This document shows positions 15,782-24,378 of a stretch of 64,000 nt of DNA, piece after piece. Numbering within the stretch: position 1 is the first letter of the stretch; the number at the start of each line of letters is the position of its first letter. Below the pieces are notes generated by a model that worked only from the letters and a program-made list of their open reading frames with translations, had not been told where the DNA came from and made no database searches. The stretch is from CAWJFJ01 sp963800065 (GTDB taxonomy: Bacteria; Actinomycetota; Acidimicrobiia; Acidimicrobiales; UBA8190). The translations under genes were made by a program, and so were the position numbers. The DNA lies in NCBI GenBank assembly GCA_963800065.1, contig CAWCZO010000008.1, forward strand, positions 434,001-498,000, given 5' to 3'.

Positions 15782-16848
15782 CCGTGGAGCTTCTCCGCCC
15801 GGCGCCGGAGGTTGACCAGGCCGAGACCCCCCTCGCCCGTGTCGGTGGCATCGAGCCCCCGACCGTTGTCGACGATCTGCAGGCGGCACTGGCCATCGGT
15901 GACGCTCAGAGAGACGCTGGCCTCGGTGGCCTGGGCGTGGCGCCCGATGTTGGTCACCGCCTCCCGGACGACGGCCAGGAGATGCTCGGCCAGATCGTCC
16001 GACACCAGGGTGTCCACCGCTCCGTCGAACGTCACCCGGACGCCGAAGCCGACGACGGGATCGAGCTCCCGCACGAGGGTGGCGATGCTGTCGCGCAACC
16101 CTCGACCGATCTGCGCCGACCCGAGCTCGTAGATGGTCGACCGGACCTGGCGGATCGTCTCGTCGAGATCGCCGATGACCGTCTGCAGCCGGTCGGCGAT
16201 GCCGGCCGTGGCCGCCGCCGCCGCCATGCTCTGCAGCGAGAGGCCGGCCGCGAAGAGGCGCTGGATGACGTTGTCGTGGAGATCACGGGCGAGCCGGTCC
16301 CGGTCCTCGTAGACCGCCACCTTCTGCACGCGCTCGTGGAGGCGGGCGTTCTCGATGGCGATGCCGGCGCTGAGCGCCAAGGCCACGACCAGGGCCTCGT
16401 CGTCCTTGGTGAACTCTGTCCAGCCGATCTTGTCGGTCAGGTAGAGGATCCCGTAGACCTCGTCGCGCACCTTGACCGGCACCCCCAGGAACGAGGTCAT
16501 GGCCGGGTGGTGGGCCGGGAATCCGAAGCTGTCGGGGTGGGAGCCGATGTCCGCCAGCCGGAGAGGACGGGGATCGGTGATGAGAATGCCGAGCACCCCG
16601 CGGCCGGTCGGCCGAGGGCCGATCCGTTCTTCTTCCTCCGGCTCGAGCCCGACGGTGAGGAACTCGGCCAGGGCGGTGCCTTCGTCGTCCAGGACGCCGA
16701 TGGCGCCGTAGCGTGCGCCCGCCATGGAGCGGGCCTCCTCGATGATGTGACGGAGCAGGACCGGGAGATCGAGATCGGCCTCGATCTGCAGCGTCGCCTC
16801 GAGCACACGCCGGAGCTTGGCCGGATCTTCTATCGACCGATAGGGCAT
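15715..16848 (-). CDS. dosS: DosS/DevS-like GAF sensor histidine kinase
   Basis: A 377-residue soluble kinase. One GAF domain (residues ~25-170) is followed by a HisKA_3 dimerisation domain (DRLARDLHDNVIQRLFA, phospho-acceptor His191) and a HATPase with EAVTNIGRHAQA, VDNGRGLD and GGLGLVNLRRRAEKL. The GAF sequence GFPAHHPAMTSFLGVPVKVR closely follows the DosS GAF-A segment around its haem-binding histidine, so His114 is a candidate haem ligand and the protein may sense O2, NO or CO. M. tuberculosis DosS and DosT have two GAF domains; here there is one. The likely partner is the DosR-like regulator 28 kb away. The gene name follows from similarity, not proof. Confidence 0.85.
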   Translation of the reverse strand: MPYRSIEDPAKLRRVLEATLQIEADLDLPVLLRHIIEEARSMAGARYGAIGVLDDEGTALAEFLTVGLEPEEEERIGPRPTGRGVLGILITDPRPLRLADIGSHPDSFGFPAHHPAMTSFLGVPVKVRDEVYGILYLTDKIGWTEFTKDDEALVVALALSAGIAIENARLHERVQKVAVYEDRDRLARDLHDNVIQRLFAAGLSLQSMAAAAATAGIADRLQTVIGDLDETIRQVRSTIYELGSAQIGRGLRDSIATLVRELDPVVGFGVRVTFDGAVDTLVSDDLAEHLLAVVREAVTNIGRHAQATEASVSLSVTDGQCRLQIVDNGRGLDATDTGEGGLGLVNLRRRAEKLHGQFTAHSPETGGTSLVWQVPVR

Positions 16849-16943
16849 CGAAGGCCATCCACTGGGCCTGGGTCTGGACCGTCGGTGGACCGACCGGGTA
16901 AATCCACCCCCTGACGTTACCCCTCCCCAGAACGGACGACACG

Positions 16944-16966
16944 AAAAACGGCCCGCAATCCGGGCC
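16944..16966 (-). terminator. Rho-independent terminator after CBS gene
   Basis: On the minus strand a GGCCCG stem, five-base loop and CGGGCC stem are followed closely by TTTTT. It lies just after the CBS gene stop (16987) and before the sensor kinase start (16848), so the kinase probably needs its own promoter. Confidence 0.65.
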
Positions 16967-16986
16967 CCCCGGCCCTCGGTCGGGCG

Positions 16987-17421
16987 CTACGGGTTGGCGT
17001 GGAAGCCGATGTCCTGGGACAGGACCGCTTCCACGAGGTCGTCGGCCTCGTGGCCGAGGTTGCGGAAGAGGTCGTCGAAGGCCACCATTCCGTGGATCAC
17101 TCCCATGTCGTCGACGACCGGGACGCGGCGGACGCCCCGCTTCTGCATGATCGCCGACGCTTCGGAGATGTCGGAGGCGGGCGTCACCGAGGCGACGTCT
17201 CGCGTCATGACGGTGTCGACGGTGACGTCGGGCGACCGGCCCCGTCCGGCACCCTTCAGAGCCAGGTCACGGTCCGTGACGATGCCGGTGAGGTATCCGA
17301 CATTGTCGACGACGAGGACACTTCCCACGTTCCGGGCCTCCATCATCTTCGCCGCTTCCTTCAGTGAAGTCGTGGGACGGCACACGACGGCGGGCGTACG
17401 CATCAGTTCGGAAACCCTCAT
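16987..17421 (-). CDS. CBS-pair protein (Hrp1-like)
   Basis: A 144-residue protein made of two CBS motifs (residues ~1-60 and ~70-130: SELMRTPAVVCRPTTSLKEAAKMM, VDTVMTRDVASVTPASDISEA). Such Bateman modules bind adenosine ligands. The M. tuberculosis DosR-regulon protein Rv2626c (Hrp1) has the same architecture. ATG 17421 follows GAGGAGG. A DosR-like box lies 94 bp upstream. It is divergent from a second CBS gene, and the two share a gap holding one box for each direction. A terminator separates it from the kinase gene downstream. Confidence 0.92.
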   Translation of the reverse strand: MRVSELMRTPAVVCRPTTSLKEAAKMMEARNVGSVLVVDNVGYLTGIVTDRDLALKGAGRGRSPDVTVDTVMTRDVASVTPASDISEASAIMQKRGVRRVPVVDDMGVIHGMVAFDDLFRNLGHEADDLVEAVLSQDIGFHANP

Positions 17422-17515
17422 CTCCTGCCTCCTCGCCCTGGCGACGCTTGGCGTCGGCCGGGAATGGAAAGTCTGTCCATGGGGCGATGATGTGCCCACC
17501 GTCATCTCGGGGACA

Positions 17516-17529
17516 GGGCCGAAGGTCAC
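17516..17529 (-). promoter_or_regulatory. DosR-like box 8, upstream of minus-strand CBS gene
   Basis: On minus it reads GTGAC-CTTC-GGCCC, 94 bp before the start at 17421. Only 27 bp separate it from box 9, giving a divergent pair. Confidence 0.7.
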
Positions 17530-17556
17530 GAATCGGAAGACCGATGCTCGCTGATC

Positions 17557-17570
17557 GGGACGTTCGACCC
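17557..17570 (+). promoter_or_regulatory. DosR-like box 9, upstream of plus-strand CBS gene
   Basis: GGGAC-GTTC-GACCC: both arms match, 87 bp before the GTG at 17658. Confidence 0.72.
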
Positions 17571-17657
17571 TGGTCGGCCCGCCGGACCGAGGGGAGGATG
17601 GGTGTCGGATCGCGTCCCTGACGTGAGGAAGGAGACGGCTGCTATGGAGGTCAGGCC

Positions 17658-18095
17658 GTGGAGGTGAGGCGTTGTCTGCGCAAGGCGCCGGTCACCGTGC
17701 CGCCCGAGTGCACCGTCGAGGAGGCCGCCCAGCTGATGGGCAGCCACGGGGTGGGGTCGGTGCTCGTGGTGAGTGGTGACGAGCTGCTCGGGATCCTGAC
17801 CGACAGGGACATCACCGTGCGGGCCGTCGCCGCCGGCCTGCCCTTGGGCACGGCCGTCCATGCCGTGATGAGCGGACCCCTGGTGACCATCCAGGGGTCG
17901 GTCGATGTCCTCGAGGCGTACCGGCTCCTGAAGGATGCCGGAGTCCGGCGCCTTCCGGTCCTCGAGGACGGGGACCTGGCCGGGATCATCACCGCCGACG
18001 ACCTGCTGGTGGCGCTCGTCCTCGAACTCGGGGCCGTCGTGTCCCCCGTGGCGCACGAGGTCCTCGATCCCGAGGTCCCGTCCCGGGACCGCTGA
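17658..18095 (+). CDS. CBS-pair protein
   Basis: A 145-residue protein with two CBS motifs (CLRKAPVTVPPECTVEEAAQLM and VMSGPLVTIQGSVDVLEAY), each followed by the GVGSVLVV / GVRRLPVLEDGDLAGIITADDLL type strand-helix. It probably binds an adenine nucleotide. The GTG at 17658 is selected by GGAGG seven bases upstream. It is divergent from the CBS gene at 16987-17421, but the two are only moderately alike, so this is not a recent tandem copy. Downstream, an unknown 114-residue protein and an alcohol dehydrogenase follow with short gaps (23 and 17 bp), suggesting an operon. Confidence 0.92.
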   Translation: MEVRRCLRKAPVTVPPECTVEEAAQLMGSHGVGSVLVVSGDELLGILTDRDITVRAVAAGLPLGTAVHAVMSGPLVTIQGSVDVLEAYRLLKDAGVRRLPVLEDGDLAGIITADDLLVALVLELGAVVSPVAHEVLDPEVPSRDR

Positions 18096-18118
18096 ATCAC
18101 AACGAAAGGAGGCCTCCC

Positions 18119-18463
18119 ATGTTGACCCACCTCTCCGTCCTTCCCCGGGAGCCCCGCGATCTGTCACTCGCCCCGGTGGCGGTCAAGATCGACCGCAACC
18201 TGCAGCCACTGCGGGACATCCGCCCTGACGGGATCCTGGCGTACCTCGAGCTCGTCCTCGACCGTCCCGAGACGACCGGCGCCCGCCACGAACGGGTGGA
18301 TCGCATCCTGGAAGCGGCGTTGCGCAACGTGGAGCTCCACGGGTGGAAGGCGGAGATCACCGGCGACGGATCGAGGATCCGGTTGACGGGCGGCTCCGTC
18401 TCGCTGGACATCGGGCTCAGTGCCACCATCGTGCGGTTCATCGAGGGGGCGGTGGGGTCGTAG
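18119..18463 (+). CDS. Hypothetical protein in CBS/ADH operon
   Basis: A 114-residue soluble protein that I do not recognise. It has an acidic helical middle (LAYLELVLDRPETTGARHERVDRILEA with a conserved-looking ALRNVELHGW) and a short C-terminal beta region (AEITGDGSRIRLTGGSVSLDIGLS). A strong AGGAGG precedes the ATG. It sits between a CBS protein and a zinc alcohol dehydrogenase behind a DosR-like box, so a role in the dormancy response is likely from position only. Confidence 0.8.
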   Translation: MLTHLSVLPREPRDLSLAPVAVKIDRNLQPLRDIRPDGILAYLELVLDRPETTGARHERVDRILEAALRNVELHGWKAEITGDGSRIRLTGGSVSLDIGLSATIVRFIEGAVGS

Positions 18464-18480
18464 CCGGACAGGAGGCCACC

Positions 18481-19506
18481 GTGACGGGAGAGATGATGCG
18501 GGCGTGGGTCGTCGACGTGCCGGGGCCGATCGACACCGGACCGTTGCGGCGCATCGAGAGCCCGGTCCCTGTACCCGGACCGGGGCAGGTGCGCGTCCGT
18601 GTCCGTGTCTGCGGGGTCTGCCGCACCGACCTCCATCTGGCCGAGGGAGACCTCGTTCCCAGGCGCCACCGTGTCGTACCCGGTCACGAGGTGGTCGGCG
18701 TCGTCGACCGCCTGGGAGAAGGTTGCACCCGGTTCGCCGTGGGCGACCGGGTGGGCGTGCCGTGGCTGGCGCACACCTGTGGGACGTGCCGGTTCTGTGC
18801 CACCGGCCGGGAGAACCTCTGCACCGACCCGCGCTTCACCGGATGGGATCTCGACGGGGGTTACGCCCCCTACGTGGTCGTCGACGAGGGGTACGCGTAC
18901 GGACTACCCGCCACCTTCAGCGACGAGGAGGCGGCTCCTCTGCTGTGTGCCGGGATCATCGGCTACCGGGCACTGCGTCGGTCGCAGCTACCGCTGGGGG
19001 GGCGGCTCGGCATCTACGGGTTCGGGGGCTCGGCCCACCTCACGGCCCAGATCGCCATCGCCGAAGGGGCCCGGGTTCACGTTCTCACCCGGGCCCCCGA
19101 GGCCCGGGAGCTGGCCCTCGAGCTGGGTGCCGCCAGCGTCGGCGATTCGGACGCCGCCCCGCCCGAGCCGCTCGACTCGGCCATCGTCTTCGCACCGGTC
19201 GGATCCCTGGTCCCGCCGGCCCTGGCCGCCCTCGACCGCGGGGGAACCCTGGCCGTCGCCGGCATCCATCTCTCCGACATCCCCGCCCTCAACTACGCCG
19301 AGCACCTCTTCGAGGAGCGGGCGCTGTGCAGCGTGACGGCGAACACCCGGCGCGACGGCGAGGAGTTCCTCCAACTGGCCGCCCGCATTCCGGTCCGGGT
19401 CTCGACCGTGCCCTACTCGCTGGACCGGGCCGATGAGGCGCTGTCCGATCTGGCCCACGACCGCGTCACGGGAGCCGCCGTCCTCGTCACCACCGGTGGC
19501 CGGTGA
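18481..19506 (+). CDS. Zinc-dependent alcohol dehydrogenase (AdhA-like)
   Basis: A 341-residue medium-chain dehydrogenase. The catalytic zinc ligands lie in CGVCRTDLH and GHEVVG, and the structural zinc is held by CGTCRFCATGRENLC. A Rossmann region IYGFGGSAHLTAQIA follows. Members of this family oxidise alcohols or reduce aldehydes with NAD(P). During fermentation it could recycle NADH. The GTG at 18481 is chosen because AGGAGG ends five bases before it; ATG codons at 18493/18496 are alternatives. Third gene after the CBS protein on this strand. Confidence 0.9.
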   Translation: MTGEMMRAWVVDVPGPIDTGPLRRIESPVPVPGPGQVRVRVRVCGVCRTDLHLAEGDLVPRRHRVVPGHEVVGVVDRLGEGCTRFAVGDRVGVPWLAHTCGTCRFCATGRENLCTDPRFTGWDLDGGYAPYVVVDEGYAYGLPATFSDEEAAPLLCAGIIGYRALRRSQLPLGGRLGIYGFGGSAHLTAQIAIAEGARVHVLTRAPEARELALELGAASVGDSDAAPPEPLDSAIVFAPVGSLVPPALAALDRGGTLAVAGIHLSDIPALNYAEHLFEERALCSVTANTRRDGEEFLQLAARIPVRVSTVPYSLDRADEALSDLAHDRVTGAAVLVTTGGR

Positions 19507-19536
19507 GCAACGAGGGGAGCGACGTGGTGAACCAAT

Positions 19537-19550
19537 GTGTCGTTCGGCCC
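19537..19550 (+). promoter_or_regulatory. DosR-like box 10, upstream of split-barrel protein
   Basis: GTGTC-GTTC-GGCCC: perfect proximal arm, weak distal arm, 38 bp before the ATG at 19589. Confidence 0.5.
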
Positions 19551-19588
19551 TGGTCGGCGTCCGTGGCCGGCGCGCACGATGGTGCCTG

Positions 19589-20023
19589 ATGACAGCGACC
19601 GAGCATGAAGCGAGCTTCCGTACCGTCGAGTTGGACCGTGCCCAGTGCCTGTCGCTGCTGCGCGGTGCCCGCATCGCACGGGTGGTCCTGAGCATCGACT
19701 GCATCCCCGTGGCCCTGCCCGTCAACCTCTCCGTCCTCGACGAGGACGTGGTCTTCTGCACCGACAGAGGTTCCAAACTCACCGCCGCCGTCGAAGGCCA
19801 GGTCGTGAGCGTCGAGGCCGACGACGTGGACCTGATGTACCGCACGGGATGGAGCGTCCTGGTGACGGGGATCGCACAGCTGGTCACCGAGCCGGCGGTC
19901 AGGCAATGGGCATGCTCGCATCTTCTGCCCTGGGCGCCGGGGCCGCATCCCTTCCTGGTGAAGGTGCCGTCGACCCTGATCTCGGGACGCCGCCTGGCGT
20001 GGGACGCGCCGGACGCCGGGTGA
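19589..20023 (+). CDS. Pyridoxamine 5'-phosphate oxidase-like split-barrel protein
   Basis: A 144-residue flavin-reductase-like split barrel. The family pattern is visible: CLSLLRGARIARVVLSIDCIPVALPVN at the start, VVFCTDRGSKLTAAVEGQVVSVEADDVD in the middle, GWSVLVTGIAQLV, and a C-terminal PSTLISGRRL. Members bind FMN, F420 or haem degradation products; the cofactor here is unknown. Five such proteins occur in this window, and M. tuberculosis has family members in its DosR regulon (e.g. Rv0080). The stop overlaps the next start (GTGA). Confidence 0.87.
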   Translation: MTATEHEASFRTVELDRAQCLSLLRGARIARVVLSIDCIPVALPVNLSVLDEDVVFCTDRGSKLTAAVEGQVVSVEADDVDLMYRTGWSVLVTGIAQLVTEPAVRQWACSHLLPWAPGPHPFLVKVPSTLISGRRLAWDAPDAG

Positions 20024-20457
20024 CGAGCGTGACCGGCGCTGGCTCCGGCGACGGCGGTGAGCGGGTCCCACGCCTCCCCGTCCGGGTCCCGGCCCAGGTG
20101 GACGGTCTGGCCAGCCTGCGCGCCGTGGCCCGGTGCATGGTGGAGTCGGGAATGGGGGCGGTGTTGGTCGAGATTCCCGGAGGACCCGTCGGCCTGGTGA
20201 CGGCGAAGGATGTCATCGAGGCGGTGGCGGCCGGCGCTGATCCTGACGTCGTCTGGGCCGGCGAGGTCATGCGCCCGGCGCCCCGGATGGTGAGCAGTGA
20301 GCAGCACCCGGCCGACGTCGGCGAGGAGATGGCCGCCGGCGAGCTCGAAGTCGTGGCCGTGGTGGACGAGGACTCGGCCTTGGGCCTGGCCTCCGCCCTC
20401 GACATCCTGGGGGCGGTCCTGCGGGCCGCCCGGGAGAAGGATCGGCCCCAACCCTGA
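20020..20457 (+). CDS. CBS-domain protein
   Basis: A 145-residue protein with two divergent CBS motifs (DGLASLRAVARCMVESGMGAVLVE and VMRPAPRMVSSEQHPADVGEEM). The GTG at 20020 overlaps the preceding stop as GTGA, so it is translationally coupled to the split-barrel gene. That coupling of a nucleotide-sensing module to a split-barrel flavin-type protein is notable. It ends six bases before the convergent XRE/split-barrel gene. Less conserved than the two other CBS proteins in the window. Confidence 0.82.
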   Translation: MTSVTGAGSGDGGERVPRLPVRVPAQVDGLASLRAVARCMVESGMGAVLVEIPGGPVGLVTAKDVIEAVAAGADPDVVWAGEVMRPAPRMVSSEQHPADVGEEMAAGELEVVAVVDEDSALGLASALDILGAVLRAAREKDRPQP

Positions 20458-20462
20458 TCGGG

Positions 20463-21122
20463 CTAGCGACCGCGAATGCGCCGGCCGGTCACGACGAGGG
20501 GGGTGATGCGGATGTAGAGGTCCCGCTCGCCGCCGGCCCACGGGGCCACGCCCGTCGCCTCCGCCTGTCGGAGCTCGGACGGGTCGGTGATGACGTGGCC
20601 CACGCCCGAGACCAGCACGCTCCAGCCCTCGGCCAGCGCCTCGTCGATGTGGTCGACCTCGAACGAGACGGCCCCCAATCCGTCGGTGGACGACAGCTCC
20701 GGCAGCGTGGCCATCCGGAAGACGACATCGCCGTCGAGGATGCGGAAATTGACCGGCAGCGCCACCGGACCCCGTGATTCGCAGACCACGATCCGGCCCA
20801 CGCCGCCGGGGCGGATGAGATCCCGGCAGGCGTCGGCGTCGAGGGCGTCGAGGACGGGGCTGGCCGACGGCTCCGCCCGGCCCGGTGGGGCCTGCGTCCC
20901 GCCCCCCGTGACGACGTCCATCGTCGTCTCCAGAGCGGCGGCCAGCCGCCACAGCGCCGCCCGTGAGAGCTGCGGCGACGGGCTCGTCTCCAAGATGCGG
21001 AGATAGGACGGATCCATACCCGCTCGTTCGGCCAGGGCCTCGACGCTCAGCCCGAGCTCACGGCGACGCTCCGACACCCGCCGCCCCAGGTCCCCCACGT
21101 CGTTGCCCACCATTCTCATCAT
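20463..21122 (-). CDS. XRE-family HTH domain fused to PNPOx-like split barrel
   Basis: A 219-residue two-domain protein. The N-terminal ~65 residues are an XRE helix-turn-helix (LGRRVSERRRELGLSVEALAERAGMDPSYLRILE). The C-terminal ~130 residues are a split barrel (VGRIVVCESRGPVALPVNFRIL, GWSVLVSGVGHVI, PLVVTGRRIRG). It may be a DNA-binding regulator whose split barrel senses a flavin-like or redox ligand. The start is uncertain among ATGs at 21122, 21119 and 21113, with GGGAG nearby. A DosR-like box lies 35 bp upstream of 21122. Confidence 0.85.
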   Translation of the reverse strand: MMRMVGNDVGDLGRRVSERRRELGLSVEALAERAGMDPSYLRILETSPSPQLSRAALWRLAAALETTMDVVTGGGTQAPPGRAEPSASPVLDALDADACRDLIRPGGVGRIVVCESRGPVALPVNFRILDGDVVFRMATLPELSSTDGLGAVSFEVDHIDEALAEGWSVLVSGVGHVITDPSELRQAEATGVAPWAGGERDLYIRITPLVVTGRRIRGR

Positions 21123-21157
21123 GCTCCCATGGTGGGCCGGGGAAGGTTCGGGCACCA

Positions 21158-21171
21158 GGGCCCTTCGGCCC
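21158..21171 (-). promoter_or_regulatory. DosR-like box 11, upstream of XRE/split-barrel gene
   Basis: Plus GGGCC-CTTC-GGCCC, minus GGGCC-GAAG-GGCCC. Fully symmetric arms, 35 bp before the start at 21122. Confidence 0.6.
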
Positions 21172-21183
21172 TTGGGACCCGCC

Positions 21184-24100
21184 TCAGTCCCTGTCGATGA
21201 TGGGCACGTCGGACACGTGACCCGGCCGCAGGACCAGGGGTTGGTTCGACACCATCAGGGTGGACGGCCCGCCCCGGCCCGCCGCCGCCCCGATCCGCAG
21301 CCGTCGCCGGTCGACGTCGACGGTGATGTCGTTACCCCGGAACACCACGTTGAAGTGGAGCCGGGCCAGCTCCGGGGGGAGAAGCGGATGGAGCCAGAGA
21401 GCCTCGTCTCGGACCTCCAAGCCGGCGTAGCAGCGTTGGAGGATGTCGGCGGTGCCGGCCATGGCACCCAGGTGGACACCCTCGCGGGTGGTTCCCCCCT
21501 GGCTGTCGGCGACATCGGCCGCCAGGGCGTCCTGGAAGTACCGCCACGAGGCGTGCCGGTCGGCCCGGGCCAGCACCCACGAGTGCACGATCGTCGACAG
21601 GGTCGATCCATGGGTCACCCGCGAGGCGTAGTACTCGACGGTCGTTCGGATCACCTCGGGCTCCAGCGGATAGCCCATCCGTCCCAACACGGCCCGGAGC
21701 TCCTCGGCCGAGAACAGGTAGAGGAGCATCAAGACGTCGGCCTGCTTGCCCACCTGGTAGCGGCGAACGGCGTCGCCTTCGGCTTCGAGGATCAGGTCGA
21801 GTCGCCCGATGTTGCCGTAGCGCTCCCGGTAGCCGGCGAGGTCGAAGGGCTCGAGCCGCTCGTAGCCGGCGAATTGCGAGATGACGCCGTCGTGGAAGGG
21901 CACGTGGAGCAGGCGCGAGATCGAGTCCCAGCGGGCCATCTCCGGTCCGTCGATGCCGAGACGGTTCATCACATCCGTCCTGTTCTCGGCCTCCAGCAGG
22001 GTGGCCAGCTCCCCGGCCCGCCACAACAGCCAGGACGTCATGACGTTGGTGTAGGCGTTGTCGGTGACCCCCGGGTCGGGCGACCAGGGGTAGCCGTCGT
22101 GGAACTCGTCGGGCCCGACGACCCCGGCCATGTGGTAGCGACCGAGGGAGTCGTCGCGCCGCGCCAGGCCGGCGAAGAACCGGGCGATCTCGAAGATGAG
22201 CTCGGCGCCGGGCCCTCCCAGGAAATCGAGATCCCCGGTGACCTGCCAGTGCTGCCAGGCCTCGTAGGCGACGGCCAGGCCGACGTGGCGCTCGAAGCGC
22301 GAGTGGTCGGGTATCCACCGGCCCGAGCGGGGGTTGAACAGCACGGTGGGCGTCTCGTCCCTCCCGTCGCTCCCGCTCTGCCAGGGAAACATGGCTCCCC
22401 GGTGGCCGTCGGCCTCGGCCGCCCGTCGGGCGGCGGGAAGGCGCCGGGTCCGATATGCCAACAGGGCCCGCGCCACCGCTGGAAAGCGGAGGTTCAGCAC
22501 AGGGAAGGCGAACAGCGAGTCCCAGAAGACGTGGCCCCGGTACCCTTCGCCGTGCAGCCCCCGCGCACCGAGGCCGGCGTCGATCTCCGTCACGTGAGGG
22601 GAGGCCACCTGGAAGAGGTGGAACAGATGGAGATTCAAGACCGTGTCCGACCGGGCATCGTCGTTCACGGTGATGGCCGCCCGCCGCCAGACGGCCTCCC
22701 AGGCCGTTCGCTGACGGGCGAGGATGTCGTCGAACCGAGGGGCACCGGCGACGGACTGGCGTGCGGCGAGCCCCGGTTCGGAGACGGCCCTGTCTCTCGA
22801 CGTGAAGATCGCCACCACCTTCTCGAGGGCGATCCGGGCGCCGGACGACGCCACCACCGAGGTGCGCGTCTCGGGTGACCCCCGCGGTCCTTCGTTCGAC
22901 CAGGACCGCCCGCGACCGGCGCGGCGCGTGCGACAGCGGGCCGCCATGGCCACCGTGATCTGGGACTGGACGGTGCGGACCCGGAGCCACACCCCTCCCG
23001 CATCGTCCCCACCCTGGTCGACCAGCTCGATATGGCGGTTGCTGAGCAGCCGGTCCTCCATGGTCTCGTCGTCCACCACGCTGCCGTCGAGCGCGGCGCG
23101 CCATTCGAGGTGTCCCGACCAATTGAGCGGGGTGCAACTCAACTCCAGGGCGACGATGTGGGGGTCGGCCATCGACACCACCCGCCTCTCGACCACCGCC
23201 GTGCGCCGACCGGCACCGTCGGTGACCACGCAATGGCGGACCAGGAGCCCGCAGCGCAGGTCGATGCGGATCCGATGCGACGACACGACCGTCCCCTCGG
23301 CGCCGAGCCACGCCCCGTCATCGGCACGGAAGGTGATCGGCAGCCAATTGGGCGCATTGACGAGGCTCTCCACTTCGACGAAATCGCCGAGCACCGGGCT
23401 CTGGAGTCGGTTGTAGACCCCGGCCAGGTAGGTGCCGGGATAGGAGGTGCCGTCGTCGTGCGCCCACGGCCGCGCCCCCCGGGTGCCGAGGTACCCGTTG
23501 CCGAGGGTGCACAGCGTCTCGACCACACCTTCGTCCACCCTGTCGGGGTCGTCGTAGGTGAGCCACCACGGGCTCTGGCGCGGACCACGTCCGGTCACCG
23601 TGAGCTCTCCCAGGTCGGTGACGACGATGTCGGCGCCACTGTGACGCAGCGCGTCGCCCCGGGCGTCGCGGTCGACCCCCACCACCACGCCGAACTCCCC
23701 TCGCCGACCCGCCTCGACACCGGCGAGGGCATCCTCCACCACCACCGCCCGGGACGGCTCTACCCCCAGGCGACGGGCCGCCTCCAGGAACAAGGCGGGA
23801 TCGGGCTTGCCGGCCAGCGCCATGGCCCGGGCCGTCTCCCCGTCGACGCGGGCGTCGACGAGGGCGGTCAGCCCGGCCGCCTCGAGCACCTGGGCACAGT
23901 GCCGGCTGGCCGAGACGACGGCCACGCCCACCCCGGCCTCCCGCAGCCGCCGGAGGAGCTCAGCGGAGGAGGCGAAGGGCCGTGGCCCGAGCTCCGCCAG
24001 CAGGGCGAGATAGCGGGCGTCCTTCTCCTTGGCCAACCCCGAGACAGTGCGGGATCCGGCCGCGTCGTCCGGTCCCCCCTCGGGCAGCGGGATATGGCGG

Positions 24101-24378
24101 TCGGCGAGGACGTTGCGGACCCCGTCCATGCGATCCTCCCCGTCGACCAAGGCACGGTAGTCGTCATCGGTGAAGGCGGCGGGCGCCGCCGTGAGTCCGT
24201 CCGCCGCCACCGAGGCGAAGAACTCCTGGAACACCTCCGTCCAGGCCCGGAGGTGCAGGGAAGCGGTGTCGGTCAGCACGCCGTCGAGGTCGAATATCCA
24301 ACCGTCGGTGTCGTCCAGGCAGACCGCCGCAAGCGCCTCGGCACCGTCGCCATCGACCCGGGGTGTGGACGATCTCAT
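21184..24378 (-). CDS. HAD (beta-phosphoglucomutase-like)-GH65 glycoside phosphorylase fusion
   Basis: A 1064-residue bifunctional protein. The N-terminal HAD domain (~20-250) has the nucleophile motif FDLDGVLTDT, VVSASRH and GKPDPALFLEAARRLG with VVVEDALAGVEAG, as in beta-phosphoglucomutase. The C-terminal GH65 domain (~265-1060) has GNGYLGTRG, the general-acid motif GVVGPDEFH (Glu ~758) and KQADVLMLLYLF. Expected chemistry: phosphorolysis of an alpha-glucosidic disaccharide (trehalose, maltose or kojibiose type) and conversion of beta-glucose-1-P to glucose-6-P. M. tuberculosis Rv2006, a DosR-regulon gene, has similar HAD-GH65 architecture. The start overlaps the GbsR-type gene stop (ATGA). 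Confidence 0.93.
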   Translation of the reverse strand: MRSSTPRVDGDGAEALAAVCLDDTDGWIFDLDGVLTDTASLHLRAWTEVFQEFFASVAADGLTAAPAAFTDDDYRALVDGEDRMDGVRNVLADRHIPLPEGGPDDAAGSRTVSGLAKEKDARYLALLAELGPRPFASSAELLRRLREAGVGVAVVSASRHCAQVLEAAGLTALVDARVDGETARAMALAGKPDPALFLEAARRLGVEPSRAVVVEDALAGVEAGRRGEFGVVVGVDRDARGDALRHSGADIVVTDLGELTVTGRGPRQSPWWLTYDDPDRVDEGVVETLCTLGNGYLGTRGARPWAHDDGTSYPGTYLAGVYNRLQSPVLGDFVEVESLVNAPNWLPITFRADDGAWLGAEGTVVSSHRIRIDLRCGLLVRHCVVTDGAGRRTAVVERRVVSMADPHIVALELSCTPLNWSGHLEWRAALDGSVVDDETMEDRLLSNRHIELVDQGGDDAGGVWLRVRTVQSQITVAMAARCRTRRAGRGRSWSNEGPRGSPETRTSVVASSGARIALEKVVAIFTSRDRAVSEPGLAARQSVAGAPRFDDILARQRTAWEAVWRRAAITVNDDARSDTVLNLHLFHLFQVASPHVTEIDAGLGARGLHGEGYRGHVFWDSLFAFPVLNLRFPAVARALLAYRTRRLPAARRAAEADGHRGAMFPWQSGSDGRDETPTVLFNPRSGRWIPDHSRFERHVGLAVAYEAWQHWQVTGDLDFLGGPGAELIFEIARFFAGLARRDDSLGRYHMAGVVGPDEFHDGYPWSPDPGVTDNAYTNVMTSWLLWRAGELATLLEAENRTDVMNRLGIDGPEMARWDSISRLLHVPFHDGVISQFAGYERLEPFDLAGYRERYGNIGRLDLILEAEGDAVRRYQVGKQADVLMLLYLFSAEELRAVLGRMGYPLEPEVIRTTVEYYASRVTHGSTLSTIVHSWVLARADRHASWRYFQDALAADVADSQGGTTREGVHLGAMAGTADILQRCYAGLEVRDEALWLHPLLPPELARLHFNVVFRGNDITVDVDRRRLRIGAAAGRGGPSTLMVSNQPLVLRPGHVSDVPIIDRD

